Source: QIAW01 sp035487295 (GTDB lineage Bacteria > Acidobacteriota > Terriglobia > Terriglobales > Acidobacteriaceae). Taken from it: DNA of 64,000 nucleotides. Where the stretch lies: positions 62,001 through 126,000 of the forward strand of contig DATHMH010000013.1 in the NCBI GenBank assembly GCA_035487295.1, read 5' to 3'. Position numbers and translations under genes: made by a program. Under the pieces are notes generated by a model. The model was given only the letters and a program-made list of their open reading frames with translations, did not search any database and was not told the origin of the DNA. How positions within the stretch are numbered: position 1 is the stretch's first letter; each line of letters opens with the position of its first letter. Shown in pieces: positions 53,966 to 61,909 of the stretch.

Positions 53966-54229
53966 CTACATTGAACATAACAAGTGGAAATGCAGCGTCA
54001 TGATGGCCGCATGAGCAACGCTCGACCACGCCGTGAAGGCGATCAAGCCGCGATTCACGAACCTGTTCCGTGACGCAAGCAGCAGAAAAATTCCCAGTCC
54101 AGCATAGATGCCGCCGAGCATCGGCTCGATTGTCTGATTCGGCTGCCATCTCCACAGCGGGTAAACAGCCGCCAAAAAGAGCACCCCCACAAGCACCAAT
54201 ACGGCCTTGAGCAATCGTTCTCGAATCAT
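53966..54229 (-). CDS. Small membrane protein (DUF6632-like)
   Basis: 87 residues with three or four membrane helices (LLKAVLVLVGVLFLAAVYPL, then GIYAGLGIFLLLASRN and FTAWSSVAHAAIMTLHF). This pattern matches the recalled DUF6632 family. AGGAGG lies 5 bases before ATG 54229. It is downstream of the acyl-ACP-reductase-like gene on the same strand (63-base gap) and could be the last gene of that group. Function unknown. Confidence 0.75.
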   Translation of the reverse strand: MIRERLLKAVLVLVGVLFLAAVYPLWRWQPNQTIEPMLGGIYAGLGIFLLLASRNRFVNRGLIAFTAWSSVAHAAIMTLHFHLLCSM

Positions 54230-54292
54230 TGTGTCCTCCTGCCAAAACTAGAACGGTTAAAAATGCACGTAATCAGAAAAATATCTACGCAA

Positions 54293-55510
54293 TCAGAACG
54301 CCCGCGGGCGCAAGTCGGGGCGAGTTCGTTCGACATGGTCTGGCGCCCCCGCAGTCAATCCTGCTGGCCATTCCGTCAGGCAACCGAGCGCGCCTTCGAT
54401 TGGACCATCGGCGTTGTAAACCGGTGCAAGATAGATCCCATGCCGTGCGGCAATGGTTTCAATCTCCTCGACCCGCTCCCGGGTGATGAATCCTCTTCCC
54501 TGTGAGAAGGGCTCGCAGCGGCCCTCCAGGGCGAGGGCCATGCCTTCCAGCAGACATCCGTGGACCACATCGGGAAACGGATGGCGGTTCAAAACTCCTC
54601 GAAAATCGGGCGTGAAACTTAAGCCGCCCGTGATCTGTCCCAGACCTCCGTAGAAGACTTTGGCTCGCGGCATGTGGGTGCTCGGAGACAGGTTCTTCGG
54701 GTAGCCCGCATCGCAAACGATTGCGTCAGGAGCGAGCTGGCCCAATAGCAGCGAAGAAGTTGGCAGACTCGCTGCGCAGATCACAATGTCAGCCGCCGCC
54801 GAGAATTGCTGAAGATCGGTCGCGATCTCCACCTCGACTCCGCCGGCCTCGAGCTCGCTGGCGAGCCTGCGCAGCCGCTCCAGGTTGCGTGCGCTGAGCA
54901 GAACGCGCTTTACCCCAGGCGCTAAACAGCGGGCGCAGCCGGAACCCACATCTCCCGTCGCTCCTACGATGAGCAGCGTTGACTTTTGAAGCTCCCGGCG
55001 CTGCAGCGCGCACATCTTCCTGATTCCCTGAACGATGAAAGCAACCGTCAAGGTATTGCCTGTCGTAAAGACGGTATCGCGTCTTTCCGGAAGCTGATCG
55101 AAGCGCCCCTCGATCAGAATGGAGCTGAACCCGCCCAGGCTCACGATCCTGGCGCCCGCATTGACCGCGCAGGCCGCCGCCCTTCGAATTCGGCCAAGGT
55201 TCTCGTGAATGTACGCGTCATCCAGATGGTCGGGAGGAATGAAGGAGTCAATATAGACACCGCGCGCCTTAACTCCTCCGGCCTTTGCATGCGCGATCGA
55301 TCCAGCTTCGACGTGACAGACCGTCCTGGGCGGAATCCATGGAAGAATGTCTTTGATCTCATCGTCGGGCAGAGGCGTATGCTCCGGCCCGCGCAATACA
55401 GCGAGTACGTCGGAAGCCGCTCTCCAGCTCTCCTGATGCCCGATCAGGGCAAAATCAACATCCTCGATCGTTCGCCCACGCCGAGCTAGACTGGCAACTG
55501 AGTCACCCAT
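54293..55510 (-). CDS. aar: Acyl-ACP reductase-like protein (cyanobacterial AAR type)
   Basis: 405 residues from ATG 55510, which has GGAGGT upstream inside the preceding gene and overlaps it by 25 bases. In cyanobacteria AAR reduces acyl-ACP to fatty aldehyde. Recalled AAR landmarks align in order: FALIGHQES at 20 (FGLIGHLTS in AAR), VSLGGFSSILIEGRF, FTTGNTLTVAFIV, the NADPH motif VGATGDVGS (182-190), DAGYPKNL and C319 in DVVHGCLLEGMALALEG, which corresponds to the acyl-thioester Cys of AAR (MFACFAEAMLLEFEG). N- and C-terminal tails make it ~60 residues longer. No cyanobacterial neighbours are present. Assignment from memory, not a search. Confidence 0.78.
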   Translation of the reverse strand: MGDSVASLARRGRTIEDVDFALIGHQESWRAASDVLAVLRGPEHTPLPDDEIKDILPWIPPRTVCHVEAGSIAHAKAGGVKARGVYIDSFIPPDHLDDAYIHENLGRIRRAAACAVNAGARIVSLGGFSSILIEGRFDQLPERRDTVFTTGNTLTVAFIVQGIRKMCALQRRELQKSTLLIVGATGDVGSGCARCLAPGVKRVLLSARNLERLRRLASELEAGGVEVEIATDLQQFSAAADIVICAASLPTSSLLLGQLAPDAIVCDAGYPKNLSPSTHMPRAKVFYGGLGQITGGLSFTPDFRGVLNRHPFPDVVHGCLLEGMALALEGRCEPFSQGRGFITRERVEEIETIAARHGIYLAPVYNADGPIEGALGCLTEWPAGLTAGAPDHVERTRPDLRPRAF

Positions 55511-56244
55511 GCGAGTGTTACCTCCCCGGGCAGTCCCAGCATGTCGAGCGTCTTCAGATATTGCTGCAATGACGCTCCGCGCAACTGGGCTGCTGACAAG
55601 CTGACCTGAAACAGCGATGGCTTCACGCAACTGCCATGGCATACTTCGCAATGCCCATCCTTGCACTCCTTGGCCAGCATCCTGGCCAGCGTGGTCATCA
55701 CATCCAGATGCAGCCGGTATACCTTGTCATCGAAACGCTGCGCGTCCAGGGCGCGCTCCGCTCTGAGAATCGCCAGGGCGTGATCCACGTGCTCTTCTTC
55801 CTCGGCTGCGATGCGGGCAAAGGTTTTGCCCAGACTCCCTGGCCCGACCTTCGCCACGCGGGCGTAGCTGGCCACAGCGAAAGATTCCAGCATGATCTCC
55901 TGAACGATCAGGCAGCCGATAAAATCGCGGTCGGCGATGCACCGCAGGAAGGCTTCACGCAGCCGCTTCCAATGCATCCCCTCGACGTTATGGGAGACGT
56001 TCACTCCGATCTTGCGGCCCTCCGCAGTGAACGCAGCCGCATGCCCGCGTTCACCTTCCGCATGCTCCAGTGCATCGGCGACCTCTGCGGGATCGTCACA
56101 GATCTCCGATAAAGACGTGTAATTCATTGCGGCCAGCAGTTCGCCGGTTATCGCCTGGGCCAGCACATCCTGCCAGATCGGGGCGCTGGTTGAGATAGAA
56201 GTACATTCATTTACTGAGCTGTTGATGCCGATAACGGGTTCCAT
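55486..56244 (-). CDS. ado: Aldehyde-deformylating oxygenase-like diiron protein
   Basis: 252 residues, ferritin-like helical bundle. AGGAGG sits 4 bases before ATG 56244. Cyanobacterial ADO converts fatty aldehydes to alkanes. The six diiron ligands of ADO are matched by E35 (AITGELLAAMNY), E65/H68 (EGERGH), E120 (IVQEIMLESFAVASY), E149/H152 (AAEEEEHVDH); the spacings 30, 52 and 29 agree with ADO's 28, 52 and 29. Odd feature: a C-terminal segment with four Cys (C194, C199, C202, C206; AKECKDGHCEVCHGSC) not expected in ADO. Followed by the AAR-like gene with overlapping codons. Confidence 0.78.
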   Translation of the reverse strand: MEPVIGINSSVNECTSISTSAPIWQDVLAQAITGELLAAMNYTSLSEICDDPAEVADALEHAEGERGHAAAFTAEGRKIGVNVSHNVEGMHWKRLREAFLRCIADRDFIGCLIVQEIMLESFAVASYARVAKVGPGSLGKTFARIAAEEEEHVDHALAILRAERALDAQRFDDKVYRLHLDVMTTLARMLAKECKDGHCEVCHGSCVKPSLFQVSLSAAQLRGASLQQYLKTLDMLGLPGEVTLAWVTQLPV

Positions 56245-56345
56245 GAGTCCTCCTGAACATCGAGTTAAAGTTTGTTGCCGAAGCTTGCCAATCTTGCTTC
56301 ATCTTTTATTCCTTATGGGAAAGTGGAATGCCTCTTGCGTGTAAA

Positions 56346-57269
56346 TCAAATCGGTCCTCGATAGCGGCGCTGCCAGGCTGCCGCGAACAGGAACACCGCC
56401 GCCAGTGCAAGCCCGGTCCACAGGCCCGGCGTGCTCAGAAATTTCAATAGAGCCAGTTGCGTCAGCGGGATGACCTGGTTGCCGTGCGCGGTCGTGAGGT
56501 CGAAATTTTGCGGGCCATTCAGGCGATAGAGCAGCAGGTTGGCAAAATGCGAAGTCTTGAAGGCGAACTTCTCGACCACGCAGATCGCAAAGGGTGGCAA
56601 GGCAGCCCATAGAAATGCCACGCGCTTCGCCCAGCCCGAGACCAGCAGCATCCAGCCGTAGAATGGCGCGTACCAGAGCATATGCGCCGTCAGAAAGTGG
56701 TAAAAGAGGATCAGCGAGATCCGTAATACGGGCACCTGCTCCCAGAGCGGGCCTACGCTCAAACCGTTCACCAGCAGCACCACAGAGTTCAGCAGCAACA
56801 TGATCAACAGCGTGGCAATTGTGATTACCAATCCAAGCATCGGCAGAACAGCGCCTGCAATGCAAGCCTTGGCAAAGACGGTAGTGAAATCGGAAACCGG
56901 CAGCGACTTCCAGAACAGGATGCTGCGATCGCGCCGCTCGCCATGCAGCGCATCCAGGCAGTAGAAAATGCCGATGACAAAAGCAGAACCCAGGATCAGC
57001 GTCGCCCCAAGTTGGTAGGGCTGCAGCATTGTGGCCCGCAGCTGCTCCGGATCGAATGTACGCATGCGGTATGGAAGCGTGAGCGTGCTGACCATGAAGC
57101 CGAACAGCACCATGCCGGCGATGGCCAGAGGGGCGAGATAGATCACACGGTACTCCCAGAATTCGCGCCGAATTGACCAGTACATGGGCCGCATCGGGCG
57201 CATGACCGCGGGCGCACTCTCGCGCGAGTCAACCGGAGATTGAGGCATAGGATTCGCTTGCGTATTCAT
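56346..57269 (-). CDS. ABC-2 type transporter permease
   Basis: 307 residues with about six membrane helices (for example IYLAPLAIAGMVLFGFMVST, LGLVITIATLLIMLLLNSVV). It is a partner of the ATPase encoded upstream, whose stop overlaps its start (ATGA). After a conserved YWSIRREFWEYR cytoplasmic lead it resembles permeases of YtrABC-type systems. It is separated from the ADO-like gene by 101 bases with no clear promoter or terminator, so read-through is possible. Confidence 0.85.
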   Translation of the reverse strand: MNTQANPMPQSPVDSRESAPAVMRPMRPMYWSIRREFWEYRVIYLAPLAIAGMVLFGFMVSTLTLPYRMRTFDPEQLRATMLQPYQLGATLILGSAFVIGIFYCLDALHGERRDRSILFWKSLPVSDFTTVFAKACIAGAVLPMLGLVITIATLLIMLLLNSVVLLVNGLSVGPLWEQVPVLRISLILFYHFLTAHMLWYAPFYGWMLLVSGWAKRVAFLWAALPPFAICVVEKFAFKTSHFANLLLYRLNGPQNFDLTTAHGNQVIPLTQLALLKFLSTPGLWTGLALAAVFLFAAAWQRRYRGPI

Positions 57270-58141
57270 TGAGCTGCTCCTTGTGCCTGGCCGGCCTGAT
57301 TGCCCATCACAGCAACGAAGAGATCGGCGATGCTGGGTGTGCGCACCTCGCCCAGCGCCGCGAGCTTGCTGCGCGCGACACCATCAAACAGCAGGATGCT
57401 GCGGCCGAACACCTGCCGCTCGTGCATCGGTTTGAGTGCTCTCGCGGCGGCGGCATGCTCGGGCTTCACCGTAAGCTCCGCATAGCGCGACTCGAATTCT
57501 TCCATGCTGCACTCCAGTACGACGCGGCCCCGGTTGATGAACATGAGATCGGTGAGCACGTGCTCGATCTCTTCCACCTGGTGCGTCGTCACCACGATGC
57601 TGCGGCTGCGATCGAAGTAGTCTGTCAGCAGCGAATCATAGAACTGCTTGCGATAGAGGATGTCGAGACCAAGCGTCGGCTCGTCCAGTACCAGCAATCT
57701 CGCGTCAATCGCCATGACCAGAGCGAGATGTAACTGCGCTACCATGCCCTTGGATAAATCCTTGACCTTGCTGCCCTGCCGGATGGAAGTCCTGTCCAGA
57801 AAACCTTCTGCCTTTGCGCGATCGAACCGCGGATGTACACCGCCAACGAAGTCGAGCAGGTGCGAAACCCTGATCCAGCGCGGCAGCACGGCGACATCGG
57901 CGATGAAGCAGACATCGCGCATAAGCTGGTTGCGCTCTCTCCATGGGTCGCGTCCCAGCACCTTCAGCTCTCCCTGGTATGGAGTCAGCCCAAGAATCGC
58001 ATTGAGTGCGGTGGTCTTGCCGGCGCCGTTGGGACCAATCAGCCCCAGGATGCGGCCCTCTTCGACACGCAAATCAAGACCATCGAGCGCGACATTTGCG
58101 CCAAAGGCTTTGCGGAGACCTCGTGCTTCTATACATGCCAT
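57266..58141 (-). CDS. ABC transporter ATP-binding protein
   Basis: 291 residues. Walker A GPNGAGKTTALNAILG, signature VKDLSKGMVAQLHLAL (a variant of LSGGQ), Walker B LLVLDEPTLGLD and the switch His in VVTTHQVEEIEHVL. The C-terminal ~70 residues form the short accessory domain common in exporter ATPases. It couples to the permease gene (4-base overlap) and to the GntR gene (5-base gap). Confidence 0.92.
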   Translation of the reverse strand: MACIEARGLRKAFGANVALDGLDLRVEEGRILGLIGPNGAGKTTALNAILGLTPYQGELKVLGRDPWRERNQLMRDVCFIADVAVLPRWIRVSHLLDFVGGVHPRFDRAKAEGFLDRTSIRQGSKVKDLSKGMVAQLHLALVMAIDARLLVLDEPTLGLDILYRKQFYDSLLTDYFDRSRSIVVTTHQVEEIEHVLTDLMFINRGRVVLECSMEEFESRYAELTVKPEHAAAARALKPMHERQVFGRSILLFDGVARSKLAALGEVRTPSIADLFVAVMGNQAGQAQGAAQ

Positions 58142-58146
58142 GGCTT

Positions 58147-58566
58147 TTAGCTCTCCTCCTCTGATGGTTTTGACTCGGAGCCTTTCGGCGGCTTCACTTC
58201 CGAAGACGGCCGGGGGCTTGCGCCGTTCAACAGCTCTTGCGCTTTAAGACCGAGCCGCTGAATGGTTTCGAAAATCCTGGGCCACTCTTCCGACAAAAAC
58301 TTCTGGCGCTCCCCCTGCAGCAGCAGATTGCGCGCGCCCACTTTGACGAACATGCCGAGACCTCGCCTCTTCTCGACCAACTGCTCGTCCACGAGTTCCT
58401 GATAGCCCTTGAGTACCGTGAGCGGATTGACCCGATATTCGGTGGCGACATTGCGCACCGAAGGCAGCGCGTCGCCTTCCTTGAGCACTCCGTCGAGTAT
58501 CATCGCGACCACACGGTCACGAAGCTGGCGATAAATCGGTTGACTGTCATTCCACTCACGTTCCAT
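58147..58566 (-). CDS. GntR-family transcription regulator, YtrA type
   Basis: 139 residues from ATG 58566. The N-terminal winged helix reads QPIYRQLRDRVVAMILDGVL, LPSVRNVATEYRVNPLTVLK and GYQELVDEQLVEKRRGLGM, and only a short helical tail follows instead of a full effector domain, as in the YtrA subfamily. Such regulators commonly repress linked ABC operons. The probable operator is the palindrome at 59212-59243. The longer ORF upstream of 58566 has no support. Tail is Ser/Pro/Glu-rich. Confidence 0.88.
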   Translation of the reverse strand: MEREWNDSQPIYRQLRDRVVAMILDGVLKEGDALPSVRNVATEYRVNPLTVLKGYQELVDEQLVEKRRGLGMFVKVGARNLLLQGERQKFLSEEWPRIFETIQRLGLKAQELLNGASPRPSSEVKPPKGSESKPSEEES

Positions 58567-58601
58567 CTGGTTTCCAGTTTGCGTTGCTAGAATGCCTTCC
58601 C

Positions 58602-59144
58602 TTACTGCTGTTCCCGCTTCAGATCGAAGTGCGCGTGCAGAGGCTTGTCTCCCGGCGTCATGTAAGTCCAGTCCTCTATGTGGTGGTTGGCATCGATCAT
58701 AGTGAACACGGCGTGGTGCATGTGTCCGTACTGATTGCTGCCGGCGAGATCGAGAAAATCGAATTCCACCGTTTTGCCGTCCGGGGAGATCCTGGCGGCC
58801 ATGCGCGGCCGGTTTCCCGCATCGCAATAGTGGGTCAGAAGCAGACGATCGCCATCCAGGTAGAGCATGGTAAGCGGATGATCGTAACGCGCGGGATCGT
58901 CCGGCTTTCCTAGCTCGTGCATCTCATGCACCAGCGCATTTCCGCGGGAGGTCACACGCAACGTGACCTGCATCATAGTCCCGTTTTCCATCCCCTTTTG
59001 CGGGGGGTCGACGGTCACTGCGGCTTGCCAGGTGCCCGCGAGGGTTTTTAGTTTGTCGAAAGATTTTTGCGCGTCGGTTTGGGCAAAAGCCAGGGTGGAA
59101 AGCGATATCAGAACAACAGCCAACATACAACGACGGGATTTCAT
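58602..59144 (-). CDS. Secreted DUF1579-like (lipocalin-fold) protein
   Basis: 180 residues from ATG 59144 with GAGGAG 7 bases upstream. Signal peptide MKSRRCMLAVVLISL, STLAFAQ. The mature part begins FDKLKTLAGTWQA and has LRVTSRGNALVHEMHEL, LYLDGDRLLLTHYCDAGNRP and HMHHAVFTMID, a beta-barrel pattern of the DUF1579 type. First gene downstream of the palindrome and probably co-regulated with the GntR/ABC genes. Ligand unknown. Confidence 0.78.
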   Translation of the reverse strand: MKSRRCMLAVVLISLSTLAFAQTDAQKSFDKLKTLAGTWQAAVTVDPPQKGMENGTMMQVTLRVTSRGNALVHEMHELGKPDDPARYDHPLTMLYLDGDRLLLTHYCDAGNRPRMAARISPDGKTVEFDFLDLAGSNQYGHMHHAVFTMIDANHHIEDWTYMTPGDKPLHAHFDLKREQQ

Positions 59145-59211
59145 ATTCATTCTCCTCAAACTTTTTTACATTCGGGGAACCAGTTGCAAAATCATCTCTT
59201 TTGGTCCAACC

Positions 59212-59243
59212 CTATAGTGTTATAGTTAACTATAACACTATAG
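59212..59243. promoter_or_regulatory. 32-bp perfect palindrome, probable GntR (YtrA-type) operator
   Basis: Left half CTATAGTGTTATAGTT (59212-59227) is the exact reverse complement of AACTATAACACTATAG (59228-59243). It is AT-rich and centred on GTTAAC, and a TTGCAT on its minus-strand upstream side suggests overlap with a promoter. It lies 68 bases before the DUF1579-like start, so it probably controls the minus-strand group 59144 to 54293. Operator assignment is inference from the neighbouring GntR gene. Confidence 0.75.
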
Positions 59244-59505
59244 TTTATGCAAGAGGGTTTTTGAAATATTTTTTACAAGTTTGCCAAATAGAGTAATAGT
59301 GCTTATTTTTCAATAACTTAGATTTTAGATTAGGAAGAACTTTAAGAACAGGTCCTCAAAGTTTTAAGGTTGATCCATAATTGCTGTGCCCGGTGCGTGC
59401 AATGATGGCGTCCGGCCCCGGCGTCTTTGGCTGGATTATTTATCAGCTGCACGAGAATGAAAGTAGGGCGAGACACCAGCGCTGGAAGCGCGGCCAGAGT
59501 TTAGC
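59244..59505. other. AT-rich intergenic stretch
   Basis: Downstream of the palindrome on the plus-strand coordinate, 59250-59390 is unusually AT-rich for this window (TTTTTGAAATATTTTTTACA and similar). No ORF or clear RNA motif seen. It may contain transcription start sites of the minus-strand group, or reflect foreign origin. Confidence 0.4.
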
Positions 59506-59534
59506 CCAGCGCGCAGCGAAGCGGAGCGCTGGGT
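59506..59534. terminator. Hairpin downstream of coaBC
   Basis: CCCAGCGC (59506-59513) pairs with GCGCTGGG (59527-59534) 80 bases after the coaBC stop (minus strand). There is no U-run, so it is either a weak terminator or a repeat. Confidence 0.4.
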
Positions 59535-59614
59535 AGGCAAACAATACTGACCTGAGCCCCAGCGGGGCGACACCCACGCGGGTCTGGGTACACCGATTGT
59601 GAAAATGCTTTAGT

Positions 59615-60841
59615 CTAGCTGGCTTTAACAGGTGCGCCCTTGCTTTTGCGCTGGCGAATTTGGACGACTGCATCGAGTACGCGGTGGGCTACTTCCCACT
59701 TGCTCATCTCGGGGACAACCTCGGCATGGTCTGGCATGACGATGGTAACCGCGTTGCGCTCGGAATCGAAGCCGATGCCTGGCCGCGAGACATCGTTGAC
59801 GACAACCATGTCGCATTGTTTCTCGGTGAGTTTCTTGCGGGCGTTCTCTAAGATATTTTCCGTCTCGGCCGCAAAACCGACCATGATTTGATTTTCCGTC
59901 TTGCTGCGTCCCACTTCGGCGAGAATGTCGGGCGTTGGTTCCAACTCCAGCGTGATTGCGCCTTTGCGCTTCAGCTTCTGGTCTGTGGTTGTTTTGACCG
60001 TGAAATCGGCTACGGCGGCGGCTTTGATGATTACCGTTGTCTGCGCCAGCCTGGCCATGACTTCACGCCGCATCTGATCGGTGGTTTCGACCGGAACCAG
60101 TTCGTGGACCGCGGGAGCCTTGATAGCTGTCGGCCCGCTCACCAGGATTACGCGGGCGCCGCGGCGCAAGGCAGCTTCGGCCAGGGCGTATCCCATGCGT
60201 CCGCTGGAGCGGTTGCCGAGATAACGCACGGGGTCGATCTTCTCCCGCGTTGGCCCGGCGGTAATCAGCACGGTCTCGCCGCTCAGGTCCTGTTGCGCGC
60301 CCAGGGCTTCCAGGGCGGCTGCTACGATGGCCTCATTGGCGGCCAGCCGTCCCGGCCCGGTCATGCCGCAGGCCAGATAACCGGCATCGGGCTCGACCAC
60401 GCGTACACCGCGCTGTTTTAGTTTTTCCAGATTGGCCTGCGTGGCAGGGTTTTCCCACATGTTCACGTTCATGGCAGGAGCAACAACCACCGGAGCGGTG
60501 GTGGCAAGAAAAAGCGTGGAAAGAAAATCGTCGGCCATTCCATTGGCAAATTTGCCGAGAACATCAGCCGTGGCCGGCGCTACCAGCAGCGCATCAATAG
60601 ACTGCGCTACTGCAATGTGCTCGACTGCGGAATCGATATTGGGGGTCTCGTTGCCGGCGCTGAAAAGATCGGTGATAACTTTTTCGCCGGAGAGGGCGGC
60701 GAAGGTCAGCGGACGCACGAATTCCTGGGCGGCGCGCGTCATGACCACCTGCACGCGTATGCCTTTTTCCTGCAGAAGACGGCATATCTCGGCCGCCTTG
60801 TAGGCTGCGATGCCTCCGCTCACCCCAAGGGCAATCTTCAT
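59615..60841 (-). CDS. coaBC: Bifunctional phosphopantothenoylcysteine decarboxylase/synthetase
   Basis: 408 residues. Coenzyme A synthesis, two steps. The CoaC flavin half has LGVSGGIAAYKAAEICRLL, VEHIAVAQ with the catalytic His, APAMNVNMWENPA and the GYLACGMTGPGR flap; the CoaB half has LITAGPTREKIDPVRYLGNR, SSGRMGYALAE and NDVSRPGIGFDSERNAVTI. Complete. It is the last gene of the yicC-gmk-rpoZ-coaBC run, which is a common bacterial order. Confidence 0.95.
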   Translation of the reverse strand: MKIALGVSGGIAAYKAAEICRLLQEKGIRVQVVMTRAAQEFVRPLTFAALSGEKVITDLFSAGNETPNIDSAVEHIAVAQSIDALLVAPATADVLGKFANGMADDFLSTLFLATTAPVVVAPAMNVNMWENPATQANLEKLKQRGVRVVEPDAGYLACGMTGPGRLAANEAIVAAALEALGAQQDLSGETVLITAGPTREKIDPVRYLGNRSSGRMGYALAEAALRRGARVILVSGPTAIKAPAVHELVPVETTDQMRREVMARLAQTTVIIKAAAVADFTVKTTTDQKLKRKGAITLELEPTPDILAEVGRSKTENQIMVGFAAETENILENARKKLTEKQCDMVVVNDVSRPGIGFDSERNAVTIVMPDHAEVVPEMSKWEVAHRVLDAVVQIRQRKSKGAPVKAS

Positions 60842-60892
60842 GCTTCTATTGTAAATCGCAGACCGGCTGGAAAGAAGCCGGAACCAGGTTAC

Positions 60893-61132
60893 TTACTTAC
60901 TTCCAACGGCGCGATCCAATTGCTCGGCAGCCGCCTGGACCGCTGCTGATTTGCCCTCGCCGATGACCCACTTCACTTTACCAGCGGCGATTTCTTCTTC
61001 AGCGATGCGGCAGGCCTTGCGCGAGTGGACCGGCTCCATCAGTGGGCGGGCGCCCGATTGCAGTTGGCGGGCGCGGCGCGCCGCGACCAGAACATAACGA
61101 TAATTGCTGTCAAAACCATCCATCAACTTCAT
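60893..61132 (-). CDS. rpoZ: RNA polymerase omega subunit
   Basis: 79 residues, ATG 61132 preceded by GGGGTGATGT. Omega helps assemble beta' into RNA polymerase. YRYVLVAARRARQLQSGARP and ACRIAEEEIAAGKVKW match the omega signature. It lies between gmk and coaBC, its usual neighbours. Confidence 0.85.
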   Translation of the reverse strand: MKLMDGFDSNYRYVLVAARRARQLQSGARPLMEPVHSRKACRIAEEEIAAGKVKWVIGEGKSAAVQAAAEQLDRAVGSK

Positions 61133-61222
61133 ACATCACCCCATTTCCCGGTCTTCTGCCGGGATTTTAAGAAAAACCAAGAACAACAGGAAAATCTCCT
61201 CAGGTACTCTGCTTTGCGCAGA

Positions 61223-61909
61223 TTATACCCCAAAAGACTCCAGGATCGGGGCCAATCGCGGACGAATATTCGCCTGGCGGCACTCTTCCGCAAGCTTGCC
61301 CTCTTTTTCGTGATCTCCGGCCCCCGAGTTTCCGCAGCGCAGCATGCGTTCATGAAGCACGATGGCTTTCAACTGATCGATGGAATATTCCAGTTGATCG
61401 TTGATCAAAATATATTCGTAATTGCGATAGTTCTTAACTTCCTTCGAGGCTGCCGCCAGCCGCCGTTGGATGATCTCATCGGAGCTCACTTTTTCGGCCT
61501 GGCTGCGGCGGCGCAGGCGGCGTTCCAGTTCAGCGCGCGAAGGTGGAAGCACGAAGATGCTCACCGCCTGCGGAAGCTTCTCTTTGACCTGGCGTTCGCC
61601 CTGTACGTCAATATCAAGCAACAGATCGTTTCCGCGGGCCCGCGCTTTTTCAAGGAATGTCCTGGCTGTGCCATAGTAGTTGCCGAAAACTTCGGCGTAC
61701 TCGAGGAATTCGTCTTTTGCGATCATGGCCTCAAATTCATCGCGGCCGACAAAGAAATACTCGCGCCCATTCTGCTCGCTGCCGCGAGGCGGCCGCGTGG
61801 TATAGGAGACTGAAAATTCCAGGTGCTCCACGCTTTTGCGCAGCTCGTTGACCAGTGTTGATTTGCCCGAACCCGAGGGCGCTGAGATGATATAAACCAG
61901 TCCGCTCAT
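61223..61909 (-). CDS. gmk: Guanylate kinase
   Basis: 228 residues. Phosphorylates GMP to GDP. P-loop SAPSGSGKSTLVNEL, GMP-binding SVSYTTRPPRGSEQNGREYF and the LID region LERRLRRRSQAE are intact. The C-terminal ~25 residues after LHERMLRCGNSG are an extra tail. ATG 61909 overlaps the yicC stop. Confidence 0.95.
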   Translation of the reverse strand: MSGLVYIISAPSGSGKSTLVNELRKSVEHLEFSVSYTTRPPRGSEQNGREYFFVGRDEFEAMIAKDEFLEYAEVFGNYYGTARTFLEKARARGNDLLLDIDVQGERQVKEKLPQAVSIFVLPPSRAELERRLRRRSQAEKVSSDEIIQRRLAAASKEVKNYRNYEYILINDQLEYSIDQLKAIVLHERMLRCGNSGAGDHEKEGKLAEECRQANIRPRLAPILESFGV

